DNA from: Corallium rubrum | Taxonomy: Eukaryota > Cnidaria > Anthozoa > Scleralcyonacea > Coralliidae | Direction: 5' to 3' | Assembly: GCA_964035015.1 (NCBI GenBank) | Contig: CAXIUP010000282.1 | Span: 65,001 to 129,000, forward strand | Length of the DNA stretch: 64,000 nt | Shown here: piece by piece, positions 8,914 to 20,084 of the stretch | Layout of the letters: every line of letters begins with the position of its first letter | How positions within the stretch are numbered: the first letter of the stretch is position 1 | Translations under genes and position numbers: made by a program | Notes under the pieces: model-generated | Told to the model about the DNA's origin: nothing | The model's database searches: none | Seen by the model: only the letters and a program-made list of their open reading frames with translations

Positions 8914-9658
8914 CAGGGTTTTATCCAAGCACTTTTTTAGGTCCGGTTACCGGACCTAGGAACTCAATCTGGGATTGAGTTTTCAGTAATACTCGATCTG
9001 AATTACGAATAAATTACTTGTGTATGCACGATACAATTAAACGATATTTCTTTGACTTTCAAATCTTAACTTTTTCCAAATATTCATCTATGGTTATTAA
9101 TACCATTTTACACTTCACCTTTAAGAATGAACAGTACCAAATTACCTATAAGTTACATGTAGGTGGTTTTTCCCATTAATCTTCCAGTGAGTTTTATTCA
9201 ATAGAGATTTCGGCAACTCGCCTACAGACAGAAGCCACATTCCTTTTGGTCAATGCAAAGGATCGCAGCCTCCTTTATAGCTACTTCATGTTTGGTCCAC
9301 ATAATAGTTTGGGTTTCACCACTTCATCACGTTAATTAGATGGTTTTGGTTAGATTTAGGCATGTGTATTTTGTAATGGTTACTGTGGCATTAGGGTTGG
9401 ACTCAGCACTACCATATACAACTACGGACCAAACACATATCTTAATTAATGCTGTAATCTTCTCAATAATAAAATGTACCATTAAAAATATATTTTAAAA
9501 CTTTCAAAATTTTGCTCAAATGTGCTGTCAGATTGCGGGAAATGTCATTCTAGAGACCCAAATTGGAAAAATTTCCGAAAGGAGAACTGTGCACCACAAG
9601 TAAAACTCAATCTGTGCAAAAAACCGGACCTAACCTCAAGTGCTTGGATAAAACCCTG
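8914..9658. mobile_element. 745-bp TIR element (hAT-like MITE) in an intron
   Basis: The ends are inverted copies beginning CAGGGTTTTATCCAAGCACT, with a subterminal GGTCCGGTT block on both sides. ATATG flanks both ends (8909-8913 and 9659-9663). The paralogous intron at about 20150-20170 has CTCGATATGATAAG with no element, which is an empty site. There is no transposase frame inside. CAGGG ends suggest a hAT-type element, but the duplication seen is only 5-6 bases, so the superfamily is tentative. Confidence 0.65.
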
Positions 9659-9689
9659 ATATGATAAGTTGTACGTAGACATGTAGTGC

Positions 9690-10085
9690 ATGTGGTGTGT
9701 TTGAGAGCTTAGTGCAATGTAACAAACGTTCGGTAGACGTTCGTCAAGCTCAATTACTCAGAAAAGATATCTGAGCCCCAGACAGGGTTCGAACCTGCAA
9801 CCTTCTAATGACCGGTGAGACGTTCTAGCCATTGAGCCACTGAGGCTCAGATGGAGAGCTAAGGTTGCAAATTCATAGTCATATCTGCTCCTAAGTGGTA
9901 GCTTTGCATATGAGGAGTGATATAATAAGTTGTTACGTTTGCGAGCTTGGTGTAATGTAACAGACGTTTGGTGGACGTTTATCAAGCTCAATTGCCCAGA
10001 AAAGATTTCTGAGCGGTTCGAACCTGCAACCTTCTAATACCGGTTAGATGATCTAACCACTGACTCCACTGAGCCACTATCGACT
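9690..10085 (-). repeat. tRNA-derived SINE family B, two adjacent copies
   Basis: On the minus strand the head has an A box (TGGCTCAATGG) and a canonical B box (GGTTCGAACCC), followed by CTGAGCAATTGAGCTTGA-type text. A second copy at about 9944-10080 lost the segment between CTGAG and the B box. The same pair occurs at 20190-20565 in the paralogous intron, so these insertions predate the local duplication. Confidence 0.7.
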
Positions 10086-10447
10086 TTAAGAAAACGCAAC
10101 GACTACGACTACGGCAACGGCAGTGTTTGAACAATATGACGGGACATGACGGTCCCAAGAGCAATCTTCGCGCCGTCGTGACTCTGTTGACAATGAACAC
10201 GTAGAAAAAACATTTTGATGTTGTAAAGACATCGCGGGACTTTGAGTCACTACAGACTTAATCTTACTCTCGCGACTAACATATATTGAACAAGTGTTTT
10301 TCTTCAAGGATTTAAGAACAAAACGAGTTCGTGCGTTTATGTATCTTGAAATTTGAATGTATAAATAAAAGTGGTATGATAAGTTGTATGTATATACATG
10401 TAGTGCATCTGGTACGTTTGCGATAATGATAATGATAACAGTGATAA

Positions 10448-10758
10448 TGCTAATGCTAATGCTAATGCTAATGCTAATGCTAATGCTAATGCTAATGCTA
10501 ATGCTAATGCTAATGCTAATGCTAATGCTAATGCTAATGCTAATGATTGTAATATTATTAATTATAGTATTGTTATTTTAATATTATAATATTATTGATT
10601 ATTATAATTAAAACAGTATTGTAATGTTATAAATAATAATATTATATAAAAATAATAATAATAATATTAATTAATTATTAATAATATTATTTAATAATCT
10701 AATAATTAATTACTATTGTTATTGTTATTATTATTATTATTATTATTGTTATCATTTC

Positions 10759-10817
<59 letters not shown>
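10448..10817. repeat. (GCTAAT)n array, AT-rich low complexity and (TA)n
   Basis: A hexanucleotide array (about 16 units, 10448-10545) passes into ATT/AAT low-complexity sequence and ends in a (TA)n run at about 10763-10817. The (TA)n run is the left flank of the TIR element that follows. Confidence 0.9.
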
Positions 10818-10818
<1 letters not shown>

Positions 10819-10819
<1 letters not shown>

Positions 10820-12697
10820 ACCTCGTCCCCAGGGCCTGGTGCCCTGTGGCAGCGCGAAAAGGTCCTGGCATCGGCTGGTTGGTTCTGTGTTTTCATTGGT
10901 TGATCGATTATCGTAAATATTCTTCGCAAATACAATTAACTAGTGCAAAGTTCAGTCAATTAATTTGCTCATGACTCATATTCGACAATAGCCGATAGCT
11001 TATAAGCGTCCGCGTTTATAATTTGATCTGTTCTTATACTTATGAGTAGCGGATTCCAATAACGTTTGGTAAATTCAATGGCGAAAAACCGACTCTCGAG
11101 GCCGGATAGAAATTTTTGCTCGGAGTTTAATCAGTGCCGTCTTTCGAACGTCGTCATGGTTCGGTATTCAGTAAAAGCAGTAATGACAAGGATTTATTTA
11201 GATCACCGAGGACGGTTCGAGTTCAAAGTTGATATGCAGAAAGTGCGAGGTACTTCTTTTCAAGATAAGCGGCTTTATAGACAAGAGCCAAAATATGCAA
11301 ATTAGAATATGCATTGAAACGAAGTGTGTGAGGCTGGGAGCAGTATATGCTCTCTAAACGAGTTTGGAATTTTATACGGGCCAGTTAGTTCAGATAAAAA
11401 ATAGTTGTGAGAAATTTAATACCATTATAAACGCGAGCGTCACATTTCGAATTTAGTCAATTCAGTTGCAAATTCGAGGTTGTAATTATATATATTCATT
11501 TTCCAGTTTCAAAGCGAAAAATCTCAAAGAACAAAGAGTGTAGATAAACCTCTCGGAAACGCCGTTAAAATGTGTCCTCAATGACTATATTTATAGTGGC
11601 AAATATTATAATTTAGTCACACAACTAAGATAACAGATGCAGAGTGACAAGGAAAATAACCGGCCGAAAATATTTGTCAACAAAAAATAGTCGCGCAGAA
11701 AATCTTATGAAAGCTATAGTTTAAGCATGTCGCTTTTCCTGATATAAAAATATTCATATATCTACGCCAAATAATAAAATATACGTGCAGAACTGAAAAG
11801 TTAGAACGCTTCATGCAGCCTTGTACTTCTCTGGTAAGCTTTGACGTCTTGTCAATTTCACCTTTGCCACTATTTATATATTTATGTGATTTCGACTTTA
11901 GGAAAAACCTGACAGACTGCGGATTATAGTAAACTTTTCATATAACACAATTTTAAGTAGAATGACTAAACAATCCACAATTCAAATTAAACACCGTTTA
12001 TGGGACTGAGTATAAAGAAAGTTATATTTACATTTAATTCATGATTTGTTGTTTTGACGGCCGCGTATTCGTGCGACCAGACACGGCGTTAAAAATGTGA
12101 GTAAAGGTACGTCTGCTTCCAGATATTCTCAAAATCAAATTCCTTAAGATTCTCGTAACTGTTGCCACACAACACTGAACCATCCAAACGTTTGCAAAGA
12201 CGTTTGCGGGCTGATTTCATCTCGTCTGCGATGGATGACTTAAAGATAGTGTCAGATGAAAACACACAAATTGTTTTCTTCTAAATTTCGGTCAACAAAA
12301 ACTTGTGAATTTCAGGAAGCTGATCCATGTTTATCTCTTCCTGTGATTTCGGTAGAAGAAACTGCGCGGGAGCTTCTGCTGTTGTTACTTCTTGAACTTC
12401 TTATAAGATTAATAAGATTAGCTTCTTAATTACCGCAATACCTGATTTCACTAGTTTAGCTTGAGCTGGTCCTTTTGACGGCTGCTTATGGACGATGAAG
12501 AGATCTCTATGTAACAAGTATTCAAAACATTTACCTGAAGTGGTTCTAGACAATACGAAGAGGAGTTGCAACTACTGAACGCCAACTGAAGTCGACGAAG
12601 CAGTCAATTTCTTCCTCCAAATGTATGATAATTTATTACACCCAGCCGATCCCAGGGCCTTTTCGCGCTGCCATAGGGCAACAGGTCCTGGGGACGA

Positions 12698-12701
<4 letters not shown>
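10819..12701. mobile_element. 1.88-kb TIR element inserted in a (TA)n tract
   Basis: The left end reads AACCTCGTCCCCAGGGCCTG and the right end is its near-perfect complement (12640-12700). GGCAGCGCGAAAAGG..CTGG lies in both subterminal parts. (TA)n lies on both outer sides, at 10763-10817 and 12702-12747. The interior (about 10900-12640) has no recognisable gene; a 79-codon frame at 11066-11305 shows no known feature. The tips are close to those of the 685-bp element at 12947-13631, so the two belong to related families. Non-autonomous. Confidence 0.65.
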
Positions 12702-12751
<50 letters not shown>

Positions 12752-12946
12752 AATAATAGTTTAATATATATATATACCAATAAAATCGTCATAATTATAA
12801 AATTAAAATGTTATAGATAATAATATTATAATATGTCTAATATATAGATAATAATATATATTATCAAAAACGACAAAGTCATCGCTATCAAAAACGACAA
12901 AGTCATCGCGAAGTATCTTGTGTGCCGTGCCGTTATGGAGTTATAG

Positions 12947-13631
12947 CAATCTCGTTCCCAGAGCCCACGTTCGCCTTATCCAGCGGGCGGGAAACGTACG
13001 AGAGGCTCTGGGATAATCCGTTCACGCCATCACAGCATTCTTCTTATCCGGAAGAAGAGTTATATATAGAGTTCACTGTGTTCATCAGCCATTATAAAAT
13101 AAAGTGCCCTCTACGCACGCTCTGATTGGTTGGTCTCCGTGCATTTATAAGAGAACATAGATCATGAATGACGTAAAATGGTGCAGAATGGCGTCAGCTC
13201 GCCAGAATTCGAAAAGACCGCGAAATTCCAAAACTACCTTATTTTTTTTTATAGTAAGGTTATACTGCCGAAACGGAGAACGTAGGAGTCTAACGTTTCG
13301 AGCGAAGGCCCTTCGTCAGAGAGAAACGCTACTTTTATTACTTTTTTTAGTTTGATTTTTCCTCTACTTTATTTTATAAAATAAATAAAACATATCGCTC
13401 CTGTGCACATGTACTCTTATAAAGGTACGTTTGACGTGATTTGGCGGCTATCGCCTCGTGTGCCTCGACTCAACTTCTTTCGTGTTCAAATGACGTCAAA
13501 CGTGCCTTTATAAGAGTACCTATGCACGGAGCTTTATGTTTTATTTGTTAAATGAAATATCGATGTGAAACGGATTATCCCAGAGTCTCTCGTTTCCCGG
13601 GTGGGGAACATGGGCTCTGGGAACGAGATTG
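12947..13631. mobile_element. 685-bp TIR element with a 9-bp target duplication (Mutator-like)
   Basis: The ends are inverted: CAATCTCGTTCCCAGAGCCC at left and its complement at right. GAGTTATAG is repeated exactly at 12938-12946 and 13632-13640, a 9-bp duplication as typical for Mutator-like elements. Inner inverted parts include TATAAGAG and GTGCA..GAG blocks. An AACGTTTCGAGCGAAGGCCC motif lies near 13290. There is no transposase. Confidence 0.7.
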
Positions 13632-13730
13632 GAGTTATAGTGGCACACTTGTTTGACTCAATAGCCAATCAGAGTGCGTGCTGTCGTTCGTTTACTTTCG
13701 GTTATTTTATAATTATTGTAATTAGTCTAT

Positions 13731-14948
13731 TCATTGTATTGTATTGTATTGTATTGTATTGTATTGTATTGTATTGTACTGTACTGTACTGTACTGTACT
13801 GTACTGTACTGTACTGTACTGTACTGTACTGTACTGTACTGTACTGTACTGTACTGTACTGTACTGTACTGTACTGTACTGTACTGTACTGTACTGTACT
13901 GTACTGTACTGTACTGTACTGTACTGTACTGTACTGTACTGTACTGTACTGTACTGTACTGTACTGTACTGTACTGTACTGTACTGTACTGTACTGTACT
14001 GTACTGTACTGTACTGTACTGTACTGTACTGTACTGTACTGTACTGTACTGTACTGTACTGTACTGTACTGTACTGTACTGTACTGTACTGTACTGTACT
14101 GTACTGTACTGTACTGTACTGTACTGTACTGTACTGTACTGTACTGTACTGTACTGTACTGTACTGTACTGTACTGTACTGTACTGTACTGTACTGTACT
14201 GTACTGTACTGTACTGTACTGTACTGTACTGTACTGTACTGTACTGTACTGTACTGTACTGTACTGTACTGTACTGTACTGTACTGTACTGTACTGTACT
14301 GTACTGTACTGTACTGTACTGTACTGTACTGTACTGTACTGTACTGTACTGTACTGTACTGTACTGTACTGTACTGTACTGTACTGTACTGTACTGTACT
14401 GTACTGTACTGTACTGTACTGTACTGTACTGTACTGTACTGTACTGTACTGTACTGTACTGTACTGTACTGTACTGTACTGTACTGTACTGTACTGTACT
14501 GTACTGTACTGTACTGTACTTTACTTTACTGTACTGTACTGTACTGTACTGTATTGTATTGTATTGTATTGTATTGTATTGTATTGCATTGCATTGCATT
14601 GTATTGCATTGTATTGTATTTTGTTGTGTTGTATTTTGTTGTGTTGTGTTGTGTTGTGTTGTGTTGTGTTGTGTTGTGTTGTGTTGTGTTGTGTTGTGTT
14701 GTATTGTATTGTATTGTGTTGTGTTGTGTTGTGTTGTGTTGTGTTGTGCTGTGCTGTGCTGTGCTGTGCTGTGCTGTGCTGTGCTGTGCTGTGCTGTGCT
14801 GTGCTGTGCTGTGCTGTGCTGTGCTGTGCTGTGCTGTGCTGTGCTGTGCTGTGCTGTGCTGTGCTGTGCTGTGCTGTGCTGTGTTGTGTTGTGTTGTGTT
14901 GTGTTGTGTTGTGTTGTGTTGTGTTGTGTTGTGTTGTGTTGTGTTGTA
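13731..14948 (+). repeat. 1.2-kb pentanucleotide array in blocks (GTATT, GTACT, GTGTT, GTGCT)
   Basis: (GTATT)n, then about 150 near-perfect GTACT units (13777-14551, with one TTACT pair near 14521), then GTATT with GCATT variants, GTGTT, GTATT, GTGTT, about 26 GTGCT units, and GTGTT again. All blocks differ by single substitutions at two positions of one pentamer, so each block marks the spread of one mutation. It ends at the same place relative to the DUF4430 exon as the 5.0-kb array. Open frames of more than 400 codons in it are artefacts: 5 is not divisible by 3 and no stop can form. Confidence 0.97.
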
Positions 14949-15016
14949 TTATTTAAAAAAATCATAAAAATACTAAATTCTCGTCATTGTCATTGTTGTT
15001 ATTATGATTTTATCAG

Positions 15017-15329
15017 AACATAACTGTCAGTGTCAACTTGGTTTTCAATGCCACCACGACTGAACCCACAGTAAAAGTTACAACACTTGAAGGAACAACG
15101 GCTTACGTAATACTGGAGCTGGCCAGTAAACAAAACCCTTGCTACAAAGCGGAATATAAAAAATATTCTTTTGGACGATTCATTACAAGCATCTGCGGTG
15201 TTAAAGCCAATGCAAAGGAAGGTTTAAATTGGTTTATTTACGTTGACGGTTCTCTTGCCAAGTATGGCGTGGATGATCTCAGACCAAAAGATGGATCTTT
15301 TCTTTCTTTTAAATACCAGAAAAATAAAG
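15017..15329 (+). CDS. DUF4430 / transcobalamin C-terminal-like domain exon, copy 2
   Basis: Same acceptor (TTTATCAG), length (313 nt), phases and donor (AAG|GTAGGT) as the exon at 5281-5593, with few substitutions (for example AYEILELA to AYVILELA and KEGLYWF to KEGLNWF). The reading frame is intact. Upstream it joins the linker exon 8812-8846 and downstream the linker exon 20085-20119, by phase. Sequence beyond the donor diverges quickly from copy 1, in line with it being intronic. Confidence 0.75.
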
Positions 15330-15334
15330 GTAGG

Positions 15335-15690
15335 TGTACTGCCGAAATTACTGCTCGAATTAGCACCCAGCTTCAAATTACCACCCACAGCCCACTTGTC
15401 GTGAATGCCCCCATTTAAGATCAGATATCCACAACAAATCACAATGTTTTAACAAAATTAGAACTTTAATAACGATCCCAATCACAAAATAATCCCAATC
15501 ACAGTATAATCCCAAGCACAAATCACGATCCCATCACAATCACAGACGAAGTCACAACAATATTTTTTACATGCATTACCAGATCCTGTTTAGTTAACAC
15601 CTATTTTTAGCTAAGGTGCATGTGAACTTGCCCCAGTCCCCGACACACTCCCCCCCCCCCCCCCATACATCTCTCTTCTGGAGAATGCAT
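15335..15690. other. Intron sequence with short CAATCACA-type repeats and a C run
   Basis: Holds about six imperfect ATCCCAATCACA-like units (15470-15550) and a run of C at 15651-15665. No gene is seen. It ends where the antisense BEL/Pao remnant starts. Confidence 0.6.
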
Positions 15691-15695
15691 GTTAC

Positions 15696-15983
15696 CTAAA
15701 GGAACTGGACTACTGGTTCTGGGATCTTATTGCACGACAGCTCCAGAGAATAAAGATGTTGAACTGCTCTGTCCAGGAACCCATTCTTTGTTTCCACTCG
15801 ACCTGCACGTAGTATGCCGTCACGCCCTGAAAAGATTTCTCTAACTAGGCAGATTAGGTATCTGCCTTGAATTCTCCCTCGACACTGTAGGAGGCCATCT
15901 TCGTTGACTTGTAAGTCTAGGCTGCATGCTTTGGACTTCAGTTGGGATTCACCATGGCTCGTTGCACTCGCTTGATCCACCAA
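15696..15983 (-). pseudogene. BEL/Pao integrase remnant: zinc-domain end fused to C-terminal tail, core deleted
   Basis: The frame reads an EDGLLQCRGRIQG segment, which in BEL/Pao integrases lies just before the zinc-binding H2C2 domain. Directly after it comes GRDGILRAGRV ... LDRAVQHLYSLEL, which belongs to the extreme C-terminus of those polyproteins. The DDE core that should separate them is missing. An internal deletion is the simplest explanation. Confidence 0.6.
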
Positions 15984-16346
15984 AGTTTTACACTCTCCAC
16001 TTCTGCTGTTGTCAGAGGCCCAGAGGGTTTCTTAGGTGCCATACAATTGCTCACAAATCTTGAAATCCATGCACATATCCGCAAGGTTCAGAAAACGAAG
16101 CCAAGGACAAGATCATCTGGAAAGTACTGACTATGGTACAACCCAAGGCAACAGGAGACGAATTAGATAAATTGCTTGAAAGTCATGATGATTTGCGACG
16201 GAACTTCTGATGATGACGTTCCTGGATTAGGTGGCCATTTTTCTTGGTTTGCTAGTCATGTGGGACCGTTCCACCAAAGAGTCGATTTCGTTACCATTCC
16301 TCCTTCGGCTGGCTAAATCTGTTGGGTTCTCGGAAGTCCCAACGTG

Positions 16347-16700
16347 TCACCATGAGATTTCACAGTGCGCTTGAATTTTCTTCACACGATTCTGGACAAA
16401 CTGTTTATATTCTCCCCGACGTTCCAGCCAGTGGAGAATAACTGTGCTGTCAAGCCATCCACATATTCTAGAGAGGGGTAGGTCCTCTAGTGCTTTCTTC
16501 ACATTCATAACCACGTTGGTTACCATATGCGCTCCAATGTGTTCAAGGCGAGGTATTGTTAGCCCTTGTTTTTCCAGGCGTCCCTTCCCAACAACCAGTC
16601 GTTGAGTTGTTCCTGATTTCTGTCGAACTACTACATACACTGCTGCTCCTACTCCATGTTTACTGGCATCCCCGAAGCTGTGAAGCTCTATAAACTCCAA
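16347..16700 (-). pseudogene. BEL/Pao RNase H-like fragment
   Basis: Contains LHSFGDASKHGVGAAVY, the first conserved strand and Asp of the RNase H-like domain following reverse transcriptase in Pao elements. It then has LTIPRLEHIGAHM, WLDSTVILHWL and FVQNRVKKI in family order. Open over 117 residues, cut off from neighbours by stops or frameshifts. Confidence 0.7.
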
Positions 16701-16946
16701 GGCCTATGGATGTTCTGCAATTGGACGCGGCACAACTTCTTCCACAAGCAAGGTTTGCTCCCACTTATTCCATTTGCGTTGCAGTGACTCCGTCACCTTG
16801 GCATCCCAGTCTGATTTCTCGCTACAGGCTTCTCTGATCTTTCCTTCCAATGACAATGGTGAGACTAGACCTAGTGCATCATAGATCTTAGCGAGTATGC
16901 GCAGGAATCCCCTCTTGGTTGGCTCGACGTTCTCAGATGGTAGTGT

Positions 16947-17604
16947 TTAATTTTCAGCTCGTCCTTCTCCTTGTCCCAACCTAGTCCTAACAGGCTGGTG
17001 TGTGTCTTCCCGTTGAGTGAGTGGCTGTTTAGCATAGGTCACGTCGCCATCTTGTTCATCTTCTCCCCCTTCTAGTTCTGGAACATTCGAGTTCCACTTG
17101 TGCAGCTTAAAGCCCGCATCTTCAAAAATCTCAATAGCTTGGTCTTTGCGGTTCTGTACTTCCAGCACTGTCATCCCACCACCAATCAGGTCATCTACGT
17201 AGAGGTTACGTCGTAGCTCAGCAACAGCTAGTTATTGGCAACTTGTCTACCCACGCTTTCAAGTGGCACTGTAGGAAATCCCCAAGCAAGAAAGGTGAAG
17301 AAACGAGCCCAAAAAGGGCTCCTGTAAACCTTAATGTCTCTGGCTCAGCTTGTTCGTTTCTCCTCCAATGAAATCTGAGAGCGTCTCTTTCTGCTTCTTT
17401 AATTCGAATTTGGAGAAATGCCTTCTTGAGGTCACCAGTCAAAGCTATTGGGCATGCTCGTTGCCGCACAAGTACGTGCCATAGTTTATTCTGCATTGGA
17501 GGCCCAGGATAAAGACACTCGCTAAGCAATGGGGCATCTGGATTGGCCCGGGCCGATGCATCATATACTATTCTAGTCTTCGTTGTCTGGGCGTCTTCTC
17601 TCAC
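16947..17604 (-). pseudogene. BEL/Pao reverse transcriptase, two frames
   Basis: Frame 17604-17218 has RIVYDASARAN, GDLKKAFLQIRI (first catalytic Asp) and ALFGLVSSPFLLG. A frameshift follows. Frame 17225-16947 holds YVDDLIGGG (catalytic YVDD) and VLEVQNRKDQAIEIF, then a GFKLHKWNSN motif and decay. Gene order RT, RNase H, integrase on the minus strand agrees with gag at 18.4-19.0 kb. Confidence 0.75.
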
Positions 17605-17746
17605 TACAGGTTTATGTGGTATGTAAATTCCACACCCTTGGCTTGCGTGTTAGCTGGCTCGACGACCCCCTGATTCTTTTGCTCTGTAATGATGCTGTCG
17701 TATCCATCTGTCATCCATCTTCTTTCCAACTTCCTGGTTAGATGAT

Positions 17747-18485
17747 TTAACCTCTACAGGCTGCCTTGCTTGTTATTTTGTAATGGTGGATGGTCGCCTC
17801 GCCATGGTAGGCCTGTTTCGTACCAGCCCTCTTCGCTTCTGACAAGTTGCTCTCTGAATTCTCCGTAGACTGCTTCCTGGTCCTGTTCAGGTGTGTCGGC
17901 CAATCTAAGTATATCAAGTCGGCAAAGCTCCACATAATCTACATGACTTGCCTGTGTCAGTAACATTTGATTTCGGTTGAACTCTTGTCCAGCCTTTTTA
18001 ACTCCATAATTGGTTCCCCATCTCTGATCTCATCCAACACAAGGTTTGTGTTCGGTCTTGATTCTTGCATATTCTCCTGCCCCAAGCACAATATGTACAG
18101 GTAGTTGTGGCTTTGTATTTTAATTGGACATCTTTACTTCTTTCAAGTGTGGATACTTGGAAGTTAAGGCTTGATATCTGGGGTTATCTAATGACAACAG
18201 TTATCCCTTGTTCACTTTAGTTAATTTGACATCCATTTTGAATTCTCCTGTCAGATTTTCAACTGTAGCCTGGTATGTCTCCATTCTCAAGCTGGTACTC
18301 AGAAGCATGTCGACTTGTTTGACCTTTGTATCAATGGGTGTCTTGTCGAGTAAATCAATTAATTTGGCGGAGGCATACGAGCTTCCTGCCCCAGAGTCAA
18401 TGAGTGCCCGTCATTCGACCCCGTCTACTTTCACTATTACCAAGGGAAAAATCCCTTCGCCGGTTTTCGGGGCTTTTAAAATGGT
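17747..18485 (-). pseudogene. BEL/Pao aspartic protease region, with a nonsense change at a conserved Cys
   Basis: Minus-strand reading from about 18430 gives R-ALIDSGAGSSYASAK, the active-site loop of the retroviral-type protease found in Pao elements (DUF1758). The codon before it, usually Cys in this family, is TGA here. The region to 17750 is the linker toward RT, in several frames. The plus-strand 103-codon frame over 18208-18519 is its shadow. Confidence 0.6.
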
Positions 18486-19014
18486 TTTCTGCTCTTCGCC
18501 TTTACAAATAGAAGTATGATGTCGACGTTCACAATTTTGGCACTTTCTTTTGCCGGGGCACTGAGCTGCGCGATGACCAGCGTGAGTACAGTTGAAACAC
18601 AAGCTCTTCTTCGCCAATATCTGCTTTCGTTGGTCCAACGTAGTAATCTCGGTGCACTCCCCAGATTTATGCGACGCGTTATCACAATAGACGCAAACTT
18701 GCGTTGAAGAATTTATTTGACCCATCTTTGCGGCGATTCGTGGAGTCCGAATCTTTCTCCTTTTGTTGACTATCTAGCGGATTACGTCTTGTCGACAATC
18801 GCAAAGCTTCGCATAGTTTCACGAAATCCCAGCTCTCCCACGTTTCATCGGTTCGCACGAGGTCACCTCTTATGCCAAGCAGTTTATCTAAGGTCATTGA
18901 CACGTAACCGTTCACTTGCTCTAATTTCCCCATAGTTTCTAAGGATTGTACATAATATGTCAATCGATCGTTGAATTCGTGAATTTTCTTTACGTTTACT
19001 CCGAAAATAACCAA
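18411..19014 (-). pseudogene. BEL/Pao gag: DUF1759-like part and zinc knuckles
   Basis: Frame 19014-18682 codes a DUF1759-like segment (FNDRLTYYVQSLETMGKL). Frame 18725-18411 codes two Cys-rich knuckles, CVYCDNASHKSGEC and CFNCTHAGHRAAQC, then KCQNCERRHHTSIC and the start of the protease. Two overlapping frames mean one frameshift near 18700. No LTRs are recognisable on either side. The whole 15.69-19.02 kb block is an internal, decayed piece lying antisense in an intron of the DUF4430 gene. Confidence 0.7.
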
Positions 19015-19309
19015 CAGTTCAACTTATGCGTTTGAGCAATGATTTAAGCAGATTTTTGTGAAGTCAAGTCTCTTCAAACAAGTACGTATACTCGCAAAAC
19101 GATTTCACTATCTAAGAACATGGCGGCTTGGAAAAAAGGTTGACAACAAAATCATGAAGTGGGACTTCTGGTTGATTACCTATTCTGTCCTCCAAGTCCT
19201 AGTTTTACTTCCCTTACTATTCATGCTTCCGATGAGTCGTTAGCCGTGTGACTGAGTGGACTGAATGAGTGAAGCCGTGAGGCATGTTGTAAGATCTTTG
19301 CTCCTTTCG

Positions 19310-19745
19310 CTTTTGGAGTTGGAAAGTGCCCGCGGCGAATTTAAAGCTTTGTAACTTTTTGAGTATTTAAAATAAATACACGAAATTGTGACTTTTTATA
19401 ACTAGTGTTGCGAACACTTCTGTAAGTGAAACATTTTTTTACACTGATTAGCGTTGCCATAGCAACCACGTTTTTGATGACGTTTATGGTAAAAATTTCA
19501 AAAGTCTGCTATAATTTAGTTTTTGGGGTGGTTTTTTTGAGTATCTGATTAACTTTAGTATTTTTAATATAATTTCATGAATTTTGTGTTATCTAATGAC
19601 GTCACAAATCCAATATGGCGAGGTGGCTCAACAATGACGTCATCAATTTAATATTTGCGAAAAATTGCTTTTTAAAGTTACGGATGCTCATAGGATACTT
19701 CAAATAATGTCTAAAAAAAACTCCGTCTAGATCGATAGGGTTAAT
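19310..19745. repeat. Remnant related to the 591-bp TTAA element
   Basis: Shares AAAGTGCCCGCG.CGAATTTAAA with the element at 21023-21613 and ends in a GATAGGGTTAA tip. The left tip is missing. Dispersed-repeat text follows to about 19930 (GCATATTAAACAAACTGAAA, AAAGATGTTACTCTGTCATT), also seen near 22030 and 22560. Confidence 0.45.
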
Positions 19746-20084
19746 TACGTTGCGTCCTATCTTCTCCCCGTTTAAATGCCCCTATTATTCACATATCACG
19801 TCAAGATGTGAATTTGCATATTAAACAAACTGAAATATCTCAAAAACGAAGTAAAGAAACGAAAAACTACAAAAGATGTTACTCTGTCATTTTAAGTGCT
19901 CTTTCAAATAAAACCGACTTACTTTTTGTTGCATAGGCACTTTAACTGACCTTTAAATTTTAGTTGACGCACCTGCTGTGTTATATTGTTGACTGTGTTG
20001 TATTGTCAGTCCCTGCACTTGGCGGGCTTTCAGAGCATCATGGTATATTTCTTGCCTTATTGAATTTTGTTTGTTTTTTTCTAG

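Noticed and set aside
13565-15023. Open frames of 407-463 codons (Leu-Tyr-Cys repeats; Gln-Tyr-Ser repeats on the other strand)
   Set aside because: They follow from a pentanucleotide array without stop codons; all frames and both strands are open and no non-repeat coding part is attached.
18208-18519. Plus-strand 103-codon frame
   Set aside because: Antisense shadow of the BEL/Pao protease region.
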